From Halomonas halocynthiae DSM 14573 (GTDB taxonomy: Bacteria > Pseudomonadota > Gammaproteobacteria > Pseudomonadales > Halomonadaceae): a stretch of DNA of 64,000 nucleotides. Location: contig NZ_AUDZ01000013.1 in NCBI RefSeq assembly GCF_000425725.1, forward strand, positions 124,001-188,000, read 5' to 3'. The position numbers and the translations under genes were made by a program. The stretch's first letter is position 1; every line of letters begins with the position of its first letter. Shown here piece after piece: positions 35,663-46,225 of this stretch. The notes beneath the pieces are model-generated. The model was not told where the DNA came from and made no database searches. It saw nothing but the letters and a program-made list of their open reading frames with translations.

Positions 35663-36958
35663 ATGAACCCTATTTCCGATAGACGACGCCCTCTGGTGGT
35701 CGCACTGCTAATGATGGTAGTCATTATTACCGTAGTGGAAAAAACTGTTTTTGCATTTGCAGGCCCTCAGATTATAGATGAACTGGCGCTCACTCCTGAG
35801 CAGTTCGGTTTAATAAGTAGCGCTTTTTTCTTCCTCTACTCAATTTCTGGCATCGTTGTAGGGTTTCTTGCCAATCATATGCCAAGCCGTTGGATACTGA
35901 CCGGAATGTCGGTCATTTCCATGTCTGCCCAGTTGCTTGCTGCGGTATCTACCAGCTTTTTCAGCCTTCTTGCCAGCAGAATGCTCTTAGGAATCGGCTG
36001 TGGACCAAGTACAGCAGTAACTCAGCATGCCTGCTTCAAATGGTACGTACCTCGCGAACGCGTGTTACCTGCAGCCCTCATTCAGGTAGCCATTATGCTT
36101 GGTGCCATTGCTGGCGCTATTGCATTGCCTCCAGTCATTGAGCAGTACGGTTGGCGAACAGGGTACTTTATTATTGCCGCCATCGGACTCATTTGGCTGG
36201 TGCTATGGCAACGGTATAGCCTTGAAGGAAAACATGATGATGTAGCCGACCCTAATGGTACAAACACACACGCTTTACCTTATCGCCAACTACTGCTAAA
36301 CCGTACTTTTTTATGCATCACTTTAGTCGCTTTCTGTAGCTACCTCCCTAACGCACTTCTCTATAGTTGGTTGCCCACTTACCTTCAGAATGGCTTAGGT
36401 ATGACGCCAATGCAGTCTGGTTATTTAGTGTTAGCCACTACTTTAGGAGTTATTTTAATCAACCTTATTGTATCGAGCTTATCTCAACGCGCCTTGAAGC
36501 GCGGTGCCAGTGTGCGTCATGCAATGGTTATTCCGCCACTAGTGGCTTGCCTAATTGCTGCTGCCGCTTATATCACTATGGGCTTTACAGCAACTAACCT
36601 AGCCATAACGCTTGGGTTATTTCTCACTGGAAGCATCCTGCTTAACTTACTATCAGCCTTTGGTTATAGCATTGTCGCTTTCATTGTCCCTGCTCAGCAA
36701 CGTGCCAGTATGCTCGCTATTCATATTGCCCTGCTCACCAGCTCCGGAATGCTTGCCCCACTTGTCGTCGGCCGCGCAATTACCTGGCAGAACGGAAATC
36801 TAGCAGCGGGGTTTGAAATGGCCATTGGTTTATTCGGCATCGTACTTCTGGTTTCAACTTTAGCTGGGCTTTTACTGATCGACCCAGAACGCAGTCGCCA
36901 AGAGCTTAATGACAAGCCGTCTTCTGCTATCGAATTACCATCTACCAGCCAGGCGTAA
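35663..36958 (+). CDS. MFS transporter, anion:cation/sugar-acid-like
   Basis: A 431-residue inner-membrane carrier of about twelve helices. The N-terminus (ITVVEKTVFAFAGPQIIDEL, then TPEQFGLISSAFFFLYSISG) resembles the anion:cation symporter and related importer families. The inter-helix A-motif region is around GFLANHMPSRWILTG. It starts 41 bases after the porin gene with AAAGGATACTC upstream in the gap. Its place between an outer-membrane protein and a cytosolic-type hydrolase suggests uptake, of an organic acid or acylated amino compound. That function is inferred. Confidence 0.82.
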   Translation: MNPISDRRRPLVVALLMMVVIITVVEKTVFAFAGPQIIDELALTPEQFGLISSAFFFLYSISGIVVGFLANHMPSRWILTGMSVISMSAQLLAAVSTSFFSLLASRMLLGIGCGPSTAVTQHACFKWYVPRERVLPAALIQVAIMLGAIAGAIALPPVIEQYGWRTGYFIIAAIGLIWLVLWQRYSLEGKHDDVADPNGTNTHALPYRQLLLNRTFLCITLVAFCSYLPNALLYSWLPTYLQNGLGMTPMQSGYLVLATTLGVILINLIVSSLSQRALKRGASVRHAMVIPPLVACLIAAAAYITMGFTATNLAITLGLFLTGSILLNLLSAFGYSIVAFIVPAQQRASMLAIHIALLTSSGMLAPLVVGRAITWQNGNLAAGFEMAIGLFGIVLLVSTLAGLLLIDPERSRQELNDKPSSAIELPSTSQA

Positions 36959-37003
36959 TCACGTGATACCAGCCTATATCTCTTTATCAGTAGGAACCTC
37001 TTG

Positions 37004-38092
37004 ATGGACGTATCCAGCTTCTCACAAAGCTATAAAGTTGCCCGGAAAAATTTCCTTAAGGCTTGCGCCGATGCCAGCCTAAATGTTAAGTCTCACTATC
37101 ACCCATTACTAGGTAGCGAGGGTGAGAAATTAGCTCTTGATGTAGCACTCTTAGGGCCACCATCAGCGTCTAACTTAATGGTATTAAGCAGTGGCGTTCA
37201 TGGCGTTGAAGGTTTCTGTGGATCAGCTATTCAAATAGACCATTTGCGTAATAATGAGTGGATAGAACGCTGCCAGAACCAGGATTTAGCTGTACTTTTT
37301 TTACATGCAATTAATCCTTATGGGTTTTCTTGGCTACGCCGAGTTAACGAAGATAACGTTGACCTCAACCGTAACTTCATTAACTTCAACCACCCATTAC
37401 CAGATAACCCCGACTACCGTTCCATCGCATCACTACTACTGCCACAACGCCAACCCCCGACGTTATTCAGTACACTTGGGTTGGCAAGCTATGCCCTACG
37501 TCATGGTACTAAAGCGCTACAAACAGCCATTTCCCGGGGCCAGCATAGCCACCCTGATGGGCTGTTTTTTGCAGGCAAAGAGCCTACATGGAGCAACCAC
37601 CAAGTGCGTCAAATCATCCAGCGCTTGGGAAGACAGTGTCAACGCATTGGCTGGATCGATATTCATACAGGACTTGGTCCTTGTGGTATAGGAGAGCGCA
37701 TTTATAAAGGACGCAATAATCCAGATGATATTGCACGGGCACGCCACTGGTGGGGAGAAAAAGTAACAACTAATACGGACGGCACGTCTTCATCGACTGT
37801 ACTTAACGGCACCCTGGATTTAGCTGTGATGGAGGAGTGTTCACAGGCTGAATACAACGGATTGACCTTAGAGTATGGCACAAAACCCGGCCCAACGGTT
37901 CTCAAGGCTCTGCGTGCCGACCAATGGTTGCAGAATCACCCCAATACTGACGATGCCCTACGATTAAAAATCAAACGTCAACTACGCGATGCATTCTACA
38001 TCGATACTAATACGTGGAAACAGCAGGTTTTAGAACAGGCCAGAGAGGTGATAGAACTAACCCAACGCGGCCTTCTCAAAAAAAATCATTAA
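37004..38092 (+). CDS. M14-like DUF2817 hydrolase
   Basis: A 362-residue protein of the DUF2817 group in the M14 zinc carboxypeptidase-like clan. A metal site is suggested by SSGVHGVEGFCG (His-x2-Glu), and a later histidine in RIGWIDIHTGLGP; the LNRNF motif (VDLNRNFINFN) and a C-terminal LTLEYGT (Glu) complete the expected active site. There is no signal peptide, so it should act in the cytoplasm. The ATG at 37004 has TAGGAA upstream. Members cleave amide bonds of small acylated or peptide-like compounds; the substrate here is unknown but presumably the one brought in by the MFS carrier. Confidence 0.85.
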   Translation: MDVSSFSQSYKVARKNFLKACADASLNVKSHYHPLLGSEGEKLALDVALLGPPSASNLMVLSSGVHGVEGFCGSAIQIDHLRNNEWIERCQNQDLAVLFLHAINPYGFSWLRRVNEDNVDLNRNFINFNHPLPDNPDYRSIASLLLPQRQPPTLFSTLGLASYALRHGTKALQTAISRGQHSHPDGLFFAGKEPTWSNHQVRQIIQRLGRQCQRIGWIDIHTGLGPCGIGERIYKGRNNPDDIARARHWWGEKVTTNTDGTSSSTVLNGTLDLAVMEECSQAEYNGLTLEYGTKPGPTVLKALRADQWLQNHPNTDDALRLKIKRQLRDAFYIDTNTWKQQVLEQAREVIELTQRGLLKKNH

Positions 38093-38158
38093 AAGCATAC
38101 TCAAAAATAACGTAGATAGCATATCCCCTATCTCGCATACTCAAGAAAAAAGGTATAT

Positions 38159-39808
38159 ATGATGAGTGCCTACATCCAAGGTATCAAAGACATACTTATG
38201 TCCATCAAAAACCGTCTAGATAGTCATGAGAATGAGATAATAAATATACTTAGCGATGTAGCAAACGGCAAGTTACATATGACTGAAACAATTTCTGCTA
38301 AGGAGGCAAAAAATATCCAAGCACTGTCTGGCTGGGTAGCAAACACGAGACCAATAAATGTCCTAGCCATGGCGCAATCACTGTTAGAGCAACCTGGAAC
38401 AATACGCGGGGACAATATCATTGAGGTTATATATAACGACCCTCGCTTTGCAGCCAACCCACCACCACTTGGTGAAACGATAAGTTCACTCTCTCTCGCT
38501 AGACTCACCATATTGTTAGTGAGCTATATTTTCTACGAAGAGTTTCACTACCCTCAGCCTGAAACCGGCATGTATAACATTTCAGGTAACTCTTTCCAAA
38601 AACTAAAATGGCTTTACCGTTATTGGTTTAATCAATTAGAAACTGCAGAGAAAAACTCAGAAATAGAGGAAATATTATCATCTCAAACCCTTAACCTTCC
38701 ATATGATAAAAAAAACAACTCTACTTCATCCGTCTGTATTTCATGTGCCGGTGATTTGCTGGCAGTGGACATACTAACACCAGAGAATACAACGCATTTA
38801 TTTGATGAAATAAAAGACTTTTACAGCAACGCCGATATTGTTAGCGCTAACTTAGAATCCACCGTCGATGAAAGTAAGGATCTAGGGCGAACTCAAGACT
38901 TTGGCAAACCCGCAAAAATGAATACATCAAAAGCTATGTTTCATAAATTCCGTGATGAAGCCAAGATAAACTACTTCAGCACAGCTACCAACCATGCGAT
39001 GGACTGGGGTGTCAGCGGTGTTGATGAAACACTAGCAATACTAAAAAACTCAGGTGCTGACTATTCCGGAACGACTAAAAGTAACGCTAAAGAAGGGAAA
39101 GAACGAGATGGGTTTACCATAATAGAAAAAAATGGCATCAAAATTGCCATGCTAGCGTACACCTTCGACCTAAATGGCTACGAAGAAGATATTCCTGATG
39201 AGATGCCTTACCTAGTTAATGTCATCCGTTTTAATGATACCAATCCTAAACCTGATTACTCGCTTATTAAACAACAGGTAGTAGCAGCAAAGGTGAAAGG
39301 TGCTGACTGGATTATCGCCTACTGTCACTGGGGATGGGAGTTTGAAATGTACCCTCATAAAAACATCAGGGAAGCCGCTAACAAGGTAGTTAAATGTGGT
39401 GTTGATACCATTATTGGCAATCACGCCCATGTCAGCCAGCCAGCAGAGCTTATCCCCAGGAAAAATAAGCAAGATGCACTGGTAGTCTATGCACTCGGAG
39501 ATTTCGTCAGTTACCACCCGGAAAGCCGCAACTCAAAGCTTGCGTATACCATAAAATTTGATATCAAAAAAAACAGCGATGAAGAGAAAGGCTGCTACTT
39601 AGCAAACCTTCAAACCCTACCTATCTACCTTATTAATGCTCAACGTGAAGAAGGAGGCTACGATTGTCGAATCGTTAAATTTGATAACGTTATAAAAAAT
39701 CCGGATAAGTATAACCTGAGCAAGCTGGAAATAAGCCAACTGCCACATCTGAAAAACAACGTATGGAACGGCATTCTCGCTCCGCTTTCCCGTCTCAGTA
39801 GGTATTAG
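38159..39808 (+). CDS. CapA-family metallophosphoesterase-like protein with extra N-terminal domain
   Basis: A 549-residue protein whose C-terminal part (about 195-500) matches CapA/PgsA-type calcineurin-like folds. Visible are the metal-binding start ISCAGDLLAVDI, ANLESTV, TNHAMDWGVSGVDETL, ADWIIAYCHWGWEFEMYP, and IIGNHAHVSQPAE followed by YALGDFVSYH. The first 190 residues form an unrecognised, helical, polar domain instead of the membrane anchor found in capsule-synthesis CapA proteins, and no signal peptide is evident. Poly-gamma-glutamate synthesis partners (PgsB, PgsC) are absent. It follows the DUF2817 gene in the same direction, so a catabolic, cytosolic role is more likely than capsule export; this is inference. 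Confidence 0.8.
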   Translation: MMSAYIQGIKDILMSIKNRLDSHENEIINILSDVANGKLHMTETISAKEAKNIQALSGWVANTRPINVLAMAQSLLEQPGTIRGDNIIEVIYNDPRFAANPPPLGETISSLSLARLTILLVSYIFYEEFHYPQPETGMYNISGNSFQKLKWLYRYWFNQLETAEKNSEIEEILSSQTLNLPYDKKNNSTSSVCISCAGDLLAVDILTPENTTHLFDEIKDFYSNADIVSANLESTVDESKDLGRTQDFGKPAKMNTSKAMFHKFRDEAKINYFSTATNHAMDWGVSGVDETLAILKNSGADYSGTTKSNAKEGKERDGFTIIEKNGIKIAMLAYTFDLNGYEEDIPDEMPYLVNVIRFNDTNPKPDYSLIKQQVVAAKVKGADWIIAYCHWGWEFEMYPHKNIREAANKVVKCGVDTIIGNHAHVSQPAELIPRKNKQDALVVYALGDFVSYHPESRNSKLAYTIKFDIKKNSDEEKGCYLANLQTLPIYLINAQREEGGYDCRIVKFDNVIKNPDKYNLSKLEISQLPHLKNNVWNGILAPLSRLSRY

Positions 39809-39859
39809 CAGTTAGCTTATATAAAAGGCGGGATCAAATCGCTTCCCACTCACTCACGT

Positions 39860-40993
39860 TTACTCTGCGGGGTCATTAGGGGGTAGATCCTGCTTTACCT
39901 GTCCTACGATGCGCGCATTCATGTCGTTTATCAGCGCTTCACCAAAGTACTCGGCAAAAGCCGGGCTAACCAATGATTGCCAATGACCGTCTTCTCGCAC
40001 CAGCATCAACACGGCAATATTCTCGCGTATTGCTGCCTCAAGCCCTTCACGTTCCCCCAGTACCGACATAGCAGTCGCCCAAGCATCTGCTTCTGCATTG
40101 GCGTCATGGACTATCGTTACCGAAGCCATGCGATGATGAATTGGCTGCCCATCTCGTGGGTCAATGGTATGTGAATAACGCTGGCCGTTTTGTTCAAAAT
40201 AATTACGATAATCACCTGATGTCGCCACTGAGATATTTTCCAATGGCAATATCTGCTCTGCTGTGGGCTGCCCATTCACCGGCACTTCGACACCAATCCG
40301 CCAATGCTCTGATTCAGCGTCACGATACCCTCTGACTTTAATTTCACCGCCCAGGTTAACCAAGTAGTGTTCATAGCCCTGTTCACTAAGATAAGCCGCC
40401 ACCCGGTCTGTGGCATAACCTTTCGCCACACCAGACAGGTCCACCTGAATATCCTTCAGACGACGCGCCTTAAGCTCGCTGTTATCCAGCTCTAGGTGCT
40501 GCATGCCTACCGCATCTAAACGTTCGGCAATTAACGCATTGCTTGGTACTTTTTTAGGCCGAGCCTCGGGACCAAAACTCCATAAATTAACCAGCTTGCC
40601 AACGGTGACATCGAAGGCACCATGACTGGCATCGGATACACGCTGCGAAATATCCATCACTTCCATCAGTGGTGCTGAAAGCGTCTGCCATTCCCCCACT
40701 GGCACACGATTAAAGCGCGATAACTCAGAGTCTTCTTTCCAAGTCGACATGGAAGCATCAATAGCATCCAGTTCTGCCACAAAACCTTTTTCAAGTTCTT
40801 TGGCCTGGCCTTGGGTCAACGCATCTGCCACGGTTACCTGATAGTAGGTACCAAAAATGTCTCCCTGCAGGGTGACAGGTGACTCCAGCGGTCGATCATT
40901 TTCTGAGCAGGCAACTAAAAAAAACAGTAATAGCAAGACCACCGGTAAACGAAACAATGCTACCCGTAATGCTTGGCGTTGATGCGACAGCAT
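39860..40993 (-). CDS. apbE: FAD:protein FMN transferase (ApbE family lipoprotein)
   Basis: A 377-residue lipoprotein that attaches FMN to target proteins such as NqrC or RnfG subunits. It has a signal segment with lipobox FFLVACS (Cys29), followed by the ApbE core: DASMSTWKEDSELSRFN, the Gly-rich VNLGGEIKVRG, and TIDPRDGQPI. The C-terminal Asp-containing metal site is near DANAEADAWATAMSV. Length is normal. It is not next to nqr or rnf genes in the window; it sits beside uppP. Confidence 0.94.
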   Translation of the reverse strand: MLSHQRQALRVALFRLPVVLLLLFFLVACSENDRPLESPVTLQGDIFGTYYQVTVADALTQGQAKELEKGFVAELDAIDASMSTWKEDSELSRFNRVPVGEWQTLSAPLMEVMDISQRVSDASHGAFDVTVGKLVNLWSFGPEARPKKVPSNALIAERLDAVGMQHLELDNSELKARRLKDIQVDLSGVAKGYATDRVAAYLSEQGYEHYLVNLGGEIKVRGYRDAESEHWRIGVEVPVNGQPTAEQILPLENISVATSGDYRNYFEQNGQRYSHTIDPRDGQPIHHRMASVTIVHDANAEADAWATAMSVLGEREGLEAAIRENIAVLMLVREDGHWQSLVSPAFAEYFGEALINDMNARIVGQVKQDLPPNDPAE

Positions 40994-41048
40994 GACGACC
41001 CCCTGGTCGAAGTAAACAGTTGAGGCGTTTCAGAAAAGCTCCGCACGC

Positions 41049-41846
41049 TTAGCCGTATAGCCAGATCAGCGCTGCGCCCAGCAGCAACCGATAAATGACA
41101 AAAGGCTGCATACCAATACGCCGAATAAACACTAAAAAAAAGTGAATACACAGATAGGCACTGATAGCAGAACTTATCACTCCCACAGCCATAGCAGACC
41201 AATCTACCGCCACGGCTGAAACAGTTAGCTGATAAATTTGCATGCCGCCAGCCAACACAATGACCGGGATTGATAACAAAAACGAAAAACGGGCCGCCGC
41301 CTCCCGATTAAACCCCAGTAATAACGCAGCAGTCATGGTAATACCGGAACGCGACGTGCCAGGAATCAATGCTAACGCCTGAGCCAAACCTATCCACAGG
41401 GCATCTTTCCAGTTCATGCTGACTTCACTTCTTTGACCGCGATAGCGCCAGTCGGCATAACCCAGCAGCAAACCAAAAACGATCAGCCCGAACGCCAAGA
41501 TCAACGGCGAGCGAAGTTGAGTTTCAATAACATCTTGAAACATCAGCCCCATCAAACAGACCGGTAGCGTGGCCACAATCACCCACCATGCCAAGCGTGC
41601 ATCATCATCTGTGCCTTTACCACGAACGCTACGGCTCCAACTGCAAGTCATAGCAACCAATTCATGCCGAAAATACGCAACCACTGCGCCTAGGCTTCCA
41701 AGATGCAGCGCCACGTCAAAGGCCAAGCCTTGGTCGGGCCAGTCGGTAAAAACGGGTATCAGAATCAAATGCGCCGAACTGGAAACCGGCAAGAACTCGG
41801 TGAGTCCCTGTACGAAAGCCAGCAGGACAGCGTGTAGCCAGTCCAT
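41049..41846 (-). CDS. uppP: undecaprenyl-diphosphatase
   Basis: A 265-residue inner-membrane enzyme that dephosphorylates undecaprenyl diphosphate to recycle the lipid carrier for cell-wall synthesis. The two conserved motifs are present: VQGLTEFLPVSSSAHL near the N-terminus (Glu and Ser residues) and LIPGTSRSGITMTAALLLGF (PGTSRSG) in the middle. About eight membrane segments. Same direction as mgtE and apbE, but spacing gives no clear operon. Confidence 0.97.
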   Translation of the reverse strand: MDWLHAVLLAFVQGLTEFLPVSSSAHLILIPVFTDWPDQGLAFDVALHLGSLGAVVAYFRHELVAMTCSWSRSVRGKGTDDDARLAWWVIVATLPVCLMGLMFQDVIETQLRSPLILAFGLIVFGLLLGYADWRYRGQRSEVSMNWKDALWIGLAQALALIPGTSRSGITMTAALLLGFNREAAARFSFLLSIPVIVLAGGMQIYQLTVSAVAVDWSAMAVGVISSAISAYLCIHFFLVFIRRIGMQPFVIYRLLLGAALIWLYG

Positions 41847-41885
41847 AGGAATCCTGAAAGTAAGTTAAATGGCTGGGTAAGCCTG

Positions 41886-43256
41886 TCAGGCGATATCCAG
41901 AATCATCACAGCAATGCTGAAGTATATGATGACACCAGTAGCATCAATCAGTGTCGTCACTAGTGGTGCCGAAGCAGTAGCAGGATCCCAACCAAGGCGA
42001 TCCAATACAAAGGGCAAGCACATACCCAGCAAACTGCCAAATAACACAATACTTACCATACTCAGCGCAATAACCACTGCCAACGCATCTCCAGCACGTA
42101 GGTAAGCTATTGGTGATACCGCCAGCGCCATGGTCAGGCCTAAAGCGCCCGCCACCAACAGCTCGCGGCTCAATAGCTTACCCCAGTCTTTCACGCCCAC
42201 TTCACCGGTAGCCATTCCGCGGACCATCAACGTTGCTGCTTGAGCACCCGCATTACCGCCACTTCCGATCAGCAATGGCAAAAAGAATACTAGTGCCACA
42301 TGCGCTGCAATCATATCTTCAAAATACGCTAACCCAGCGCCAGAAAACAGATTGCCAAACACCAGCAATACCAGCCAGGTCACACGCTTTTTATACAGGC
42401 TAGCCAAAGAAACGCGGCCAATCCCATCATCCAGCGCACCGATAGACATCCCCTTGTGGATATCTTCAGTCGCTTCGATCTCCATGACATCCAGCGCATC
42501 ATCATGGGTAATAATCCCTACCAGCCGCCCAGCGTCATCCACTACGGGTAAAGCCAACAGGTCATAGCGGGCAACAATACGTGCCACGTCTTCCTGCGGT
42601 GTATTGGCATGGGTGTGGATAACATCGCGAATCATTAGCTCATCAACCTGCATGGCGGGGCTTGCCACCATCAGCATGCGCAGCGACATGGTACCTACAA
42701 GCTCACCACTCGGATCCACAATATATAACTGATATACCGTCTCCGCATCGGGTGCTGTTTGACGCACCCGCATCATTGCTTGTGATACCGTTATACCAGT
42801 GGGAATTGCCACATAACCTGCTGTCATTAAAGCGCCGGCGGTACCTTCATCATAACTGGCCAAACGCTTAACTTCTTCACGCTCCTGGTGAGCCATGCGC
42901 CGTAGCAATGCTTCACGCCGCCCTTCATCAAGGGCTTTATAGAGATCTGCCCGTTCGTCAGAGCCCATTTCTTCCAGCAGTGCCAGCAGCCCTTCATCTT
43001 CCATGCCGCCAATCAACGCCAGCTGCTCTTCGTTATGCATATGACCAAGCACACTGGCTCGCCGATCAAGTGGCAAACGCGCCAGCAACGAACGTGAGTA
43101 AGGCACAGCGTCGTTATCGACGAGAGAAGCCAGTATCTCGGCAATATCAGCAGCACGAAGCTCTTTCAGATTTTGCTCAAGAGTCGCCTGATCGTTCTGC
43201 TCCAGCGCCTCAAGCAATTCCTTCATATGATGATTCAGGTTTTCATCGAGTAGCAT
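41886..43256 (-). CDS. mgtE: magnesium transporter MgtE
   Basis: A 456-residue Mg2+ channel-transporter. The N-terminal superhelical domain (about 1-120) precedes two CBS domains (about 125-260, with VAIPTGITVSQAMMR and LPVVDDAGRLVGIITHDD) and a five-helix membrane domain with the pore motif PLLIGSGGNAGAQAATLMVRG (Mg2+-binding Asp in the later VTTLIDATGVI helix). The ATG at 43256 has GGAGGGC upstream. It lies after the atp terminator and is likely transcribed from its own promoter. Confidence 0.95.
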   Translation of the reverse strand: MLLDENLNHHMKELLEALEQNDQATLEQNLKELRAADIAEILASLVDNDAVPYSRSLLARLPLDRRASVLGHMHNEEQLALIGGMEDEGLLALLEEMGSDERADLYKALDEGRREALLRRMAHQEREEVKRLASYDEGTAGALMTAGYVAIPTGITVSQAMMRVRQTAPDAETVYQLYIVDPSGELVGTMSLRMLMVASPAMQVDELMIRDVIHTHANTPQEDVARIVARYDLLALPVVDDAGRLVGIITHDDALDVMEIEATEDIHKGMSIGALDDGIGRVSLASLYKKRVTWLVLLVFGNLFSGAGLAYFEDMIAAHVALVFFLPLLIGSGGNAGAQAATLMVRGMATGEVGVKDWGKLLSRELLVAGALGLTMALAVSPIAYLRAGDALAVVIALSMVSIVLFGSLLGMCLPFVLDRLGWDPATASAPLVTTLIDATGVIIYFSIAVMILDIA

Positions 43257-43303
43257 GCAATGCCCTCCAATGTTGGCATCATAACCTGCTGATAATAGAA
43301 AAA

Positions 43304-43333
43304 CGCCCCCTAGCAATTTTTTGCTAGAGGGCG
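43304..43333 (-). terminator. terminator of the ATP synthase operon
   Basis: A 13-bp stem with one G-T wobble (CGCCCTCTAGCAA and TTGCTAGGGGGCG on the minus strand) and a short AAAA loop is followed by TTTTTC. It is 38 bases after the atpC stop and fits an intrinsic terminator. Confidence 0.9.
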
Positions 43334-43370
43334 CCTTTTCTCATACGGTCAGACATACAGTCAGGCCCGA

Positions 43371-43805
43371 TTAGCCTCGACTGTCACCCGACTTGCGGCG
43401 CAACTGTTGAATAGTCCGCAACCGTGCTACTGCTTCGGACAACTCGGCAGCAGCACGCGTATAGTCCAGCTCCGCGGACTTGTCGTTCATCATCTGCAGT
43501 GCGTGCTGACGCGCTTCTTCGGCAGCTGCCTGGTCCAGGTCTTCAGCCTGAACCGCAGTAGATGCCAGTACAGTGACTACACGAGGCTGTACTTCCAGAA
43601 ACCCGCCAGTAACGTAGAAGTGAGATTCCTCACCACCTTCATGCACGACACGCACCGGACCAGGTGCCAACTCAGTCAGTAGTGGCGTGTGGCCAGGCAG
43701 GATCCCAAGATCCCCCATGACGCCTGTAGCCACCACTTCTGCGGCATCTCCTGAATAGATCGACGCCTCGGCGCTGACGATCTCGCATCTGAAGCTTTTC
43801 GTCAT
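43371..43805 (-). CDS. atpC: ATP synthase epsilon subunit
   Basis: A 144-residue F1 epsilon subunit: an N-terminal beta-sandwich (FRCEIVSAEASIYSGDAAEVV, GDLGILPGHTPLLTELAPG) and a C-terminal helical hairpin that can inhibit rotation. The ATG at 43805 follows GGGAGACGTCATC and begins MTKSF. Last gene of the atp operon, 24 bases after atpD, and followed by the operon terminator. Confidence 0.96.
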   Translation of the reverse strand: MTKSFRCEIVSAEASIYSGDAAEVVATGVMGDLGILPGHTPLLTELAPGPVRVVHEGGEESHFYVTGGFLEVQPRVVTVLASTAVQAEDLDQAAAEEARQHALQMMNDKSAELDYTRAAAELSEAVARLRTIQQLRRKSGDSRG

Positions 43806-43829
43806 GATGACGTCTCCCAAGTGGAGGGA

Positions 43830-45218
<1,389 letters not shown>

Positions 45219-45272
45219 CTAAAACCTGCAAATGAAACCTGCTTGCCGGGAAGGCATTGCCCTCCCCCGGCG

Positions 45273-46157
45273 CTATACGGCGGCGGCGCCACCAACGATC
45301 TCGGAAATTTCCTGGGTAATGGCCGCTTGGCGAGCCTTGTTATACACCAGTTCCAGATCCTCGATCAGATCGCCGGCGTTGTCTGTCGCGCTCTTCATCG
45401 CGATCATCCGCGCGGCCTGCTCACACGCCACATTTTCGACGACCGCCTGATAGACCTGTGCCTCAACAAAACGCACGATCAGACTATCTAACAGCGCCTT
45501 GGCATCCGGTTCATACAGGTAGTCCCAGCCTCCGGGAGCCGTCTTTTCTTCTTCGTCTTTCGCAGACACACCCATGTCCGCCGCCAACGGGAGAAGCTGA
45601 TTAACCATCGGCTTCTGGGTCATGGTATTGACGAATTCATTGAACACGACATAGAGCCGGTCGAGCCTACCTTCGTCATAAGCATCCAGCATGACCTTCA
45701 CACTGCCGATCAAGTCAGTTGTTGATGGTTCTTCGCCCATACCTGAACGAGCAGCAACCAACGCACCACCATACTTGCGAAAGAATGCCGTTGCCTTGGA
45801 GCCAAGCGCACAGAATTCTAGCTCTGCACCCTGTTCCTGCCATTGTTTGGCTTGCTGAAGGACAGCCTTGAACAGATTAACGTTCAGGCCACCACACAAA
45901 CCGCGGTCGCTGGAGACCACAATGAAACCCACCCGCTTGACCTCGCGTTCCAACATCCAAGGATGCCGGTATTCGGGGTTGGCGTCGGCCACATGGCCTG
46001 CCACCTTACGGATTTGTTTGGCGTAGGGCTGACTGGCTCGCATCCGCTCCTGCGCCTTGCGCATCTTCGACGCAGCGACCATTTCCATGGCACTGGTGAT
46101 CTTCTGCGTGTTCTTGATGCTGCCTATCTGAGTGCGTATCTCTTTTGCAGCTGCCAT
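45273..46157 (-). CDS. atpG: ATP synthase gamma subunit
   Basis: A 294-residue central rotor shaft. The N-terminal helix begins [20 protein letters not shown] and [13 protein letters not shown], and the C-terminal helix ends [20 protein letters not shown]. Both helices form the coiled coil turning within alpha3-beta3. A Rossmann-like domain ([13 protein letters not shown]) lies between. Length is normal for the family. Confidence 0.97.
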   Translation of the reverse strand: MAAAKEIRTQIGSIKNTQKITSAMEMVAASKMRKAQERMRASQPYAKQIRKVAGHVADANPEYRHPWMLEREVKRVGFIVVSSDRGLCGGLNVNLFKAVLQQAKQWQEQGAELEFCALGSKATAFFRKYGGALVAARSGMGEEPSTTDLIGSVKVMLDAYDEGRLDRLYVVFNEFVNTMTQKPMVNQLLPLAADMGVSAKDEEEKTAPGGWDYLYEPDAKALLDSLIVRFVEAQVYQAVVENVACEQAARMIAMKSATDNAGDLIEDLELVYNKARQAAITQEISEIVGGAAAV

Positions 46158-46225
46158 AGCGATCTACCCCTGTTCGTGGCTACACAAAGCATCCAGCTCG
46201 CCCCCTTAAGGGCGAGCCATCAGAA

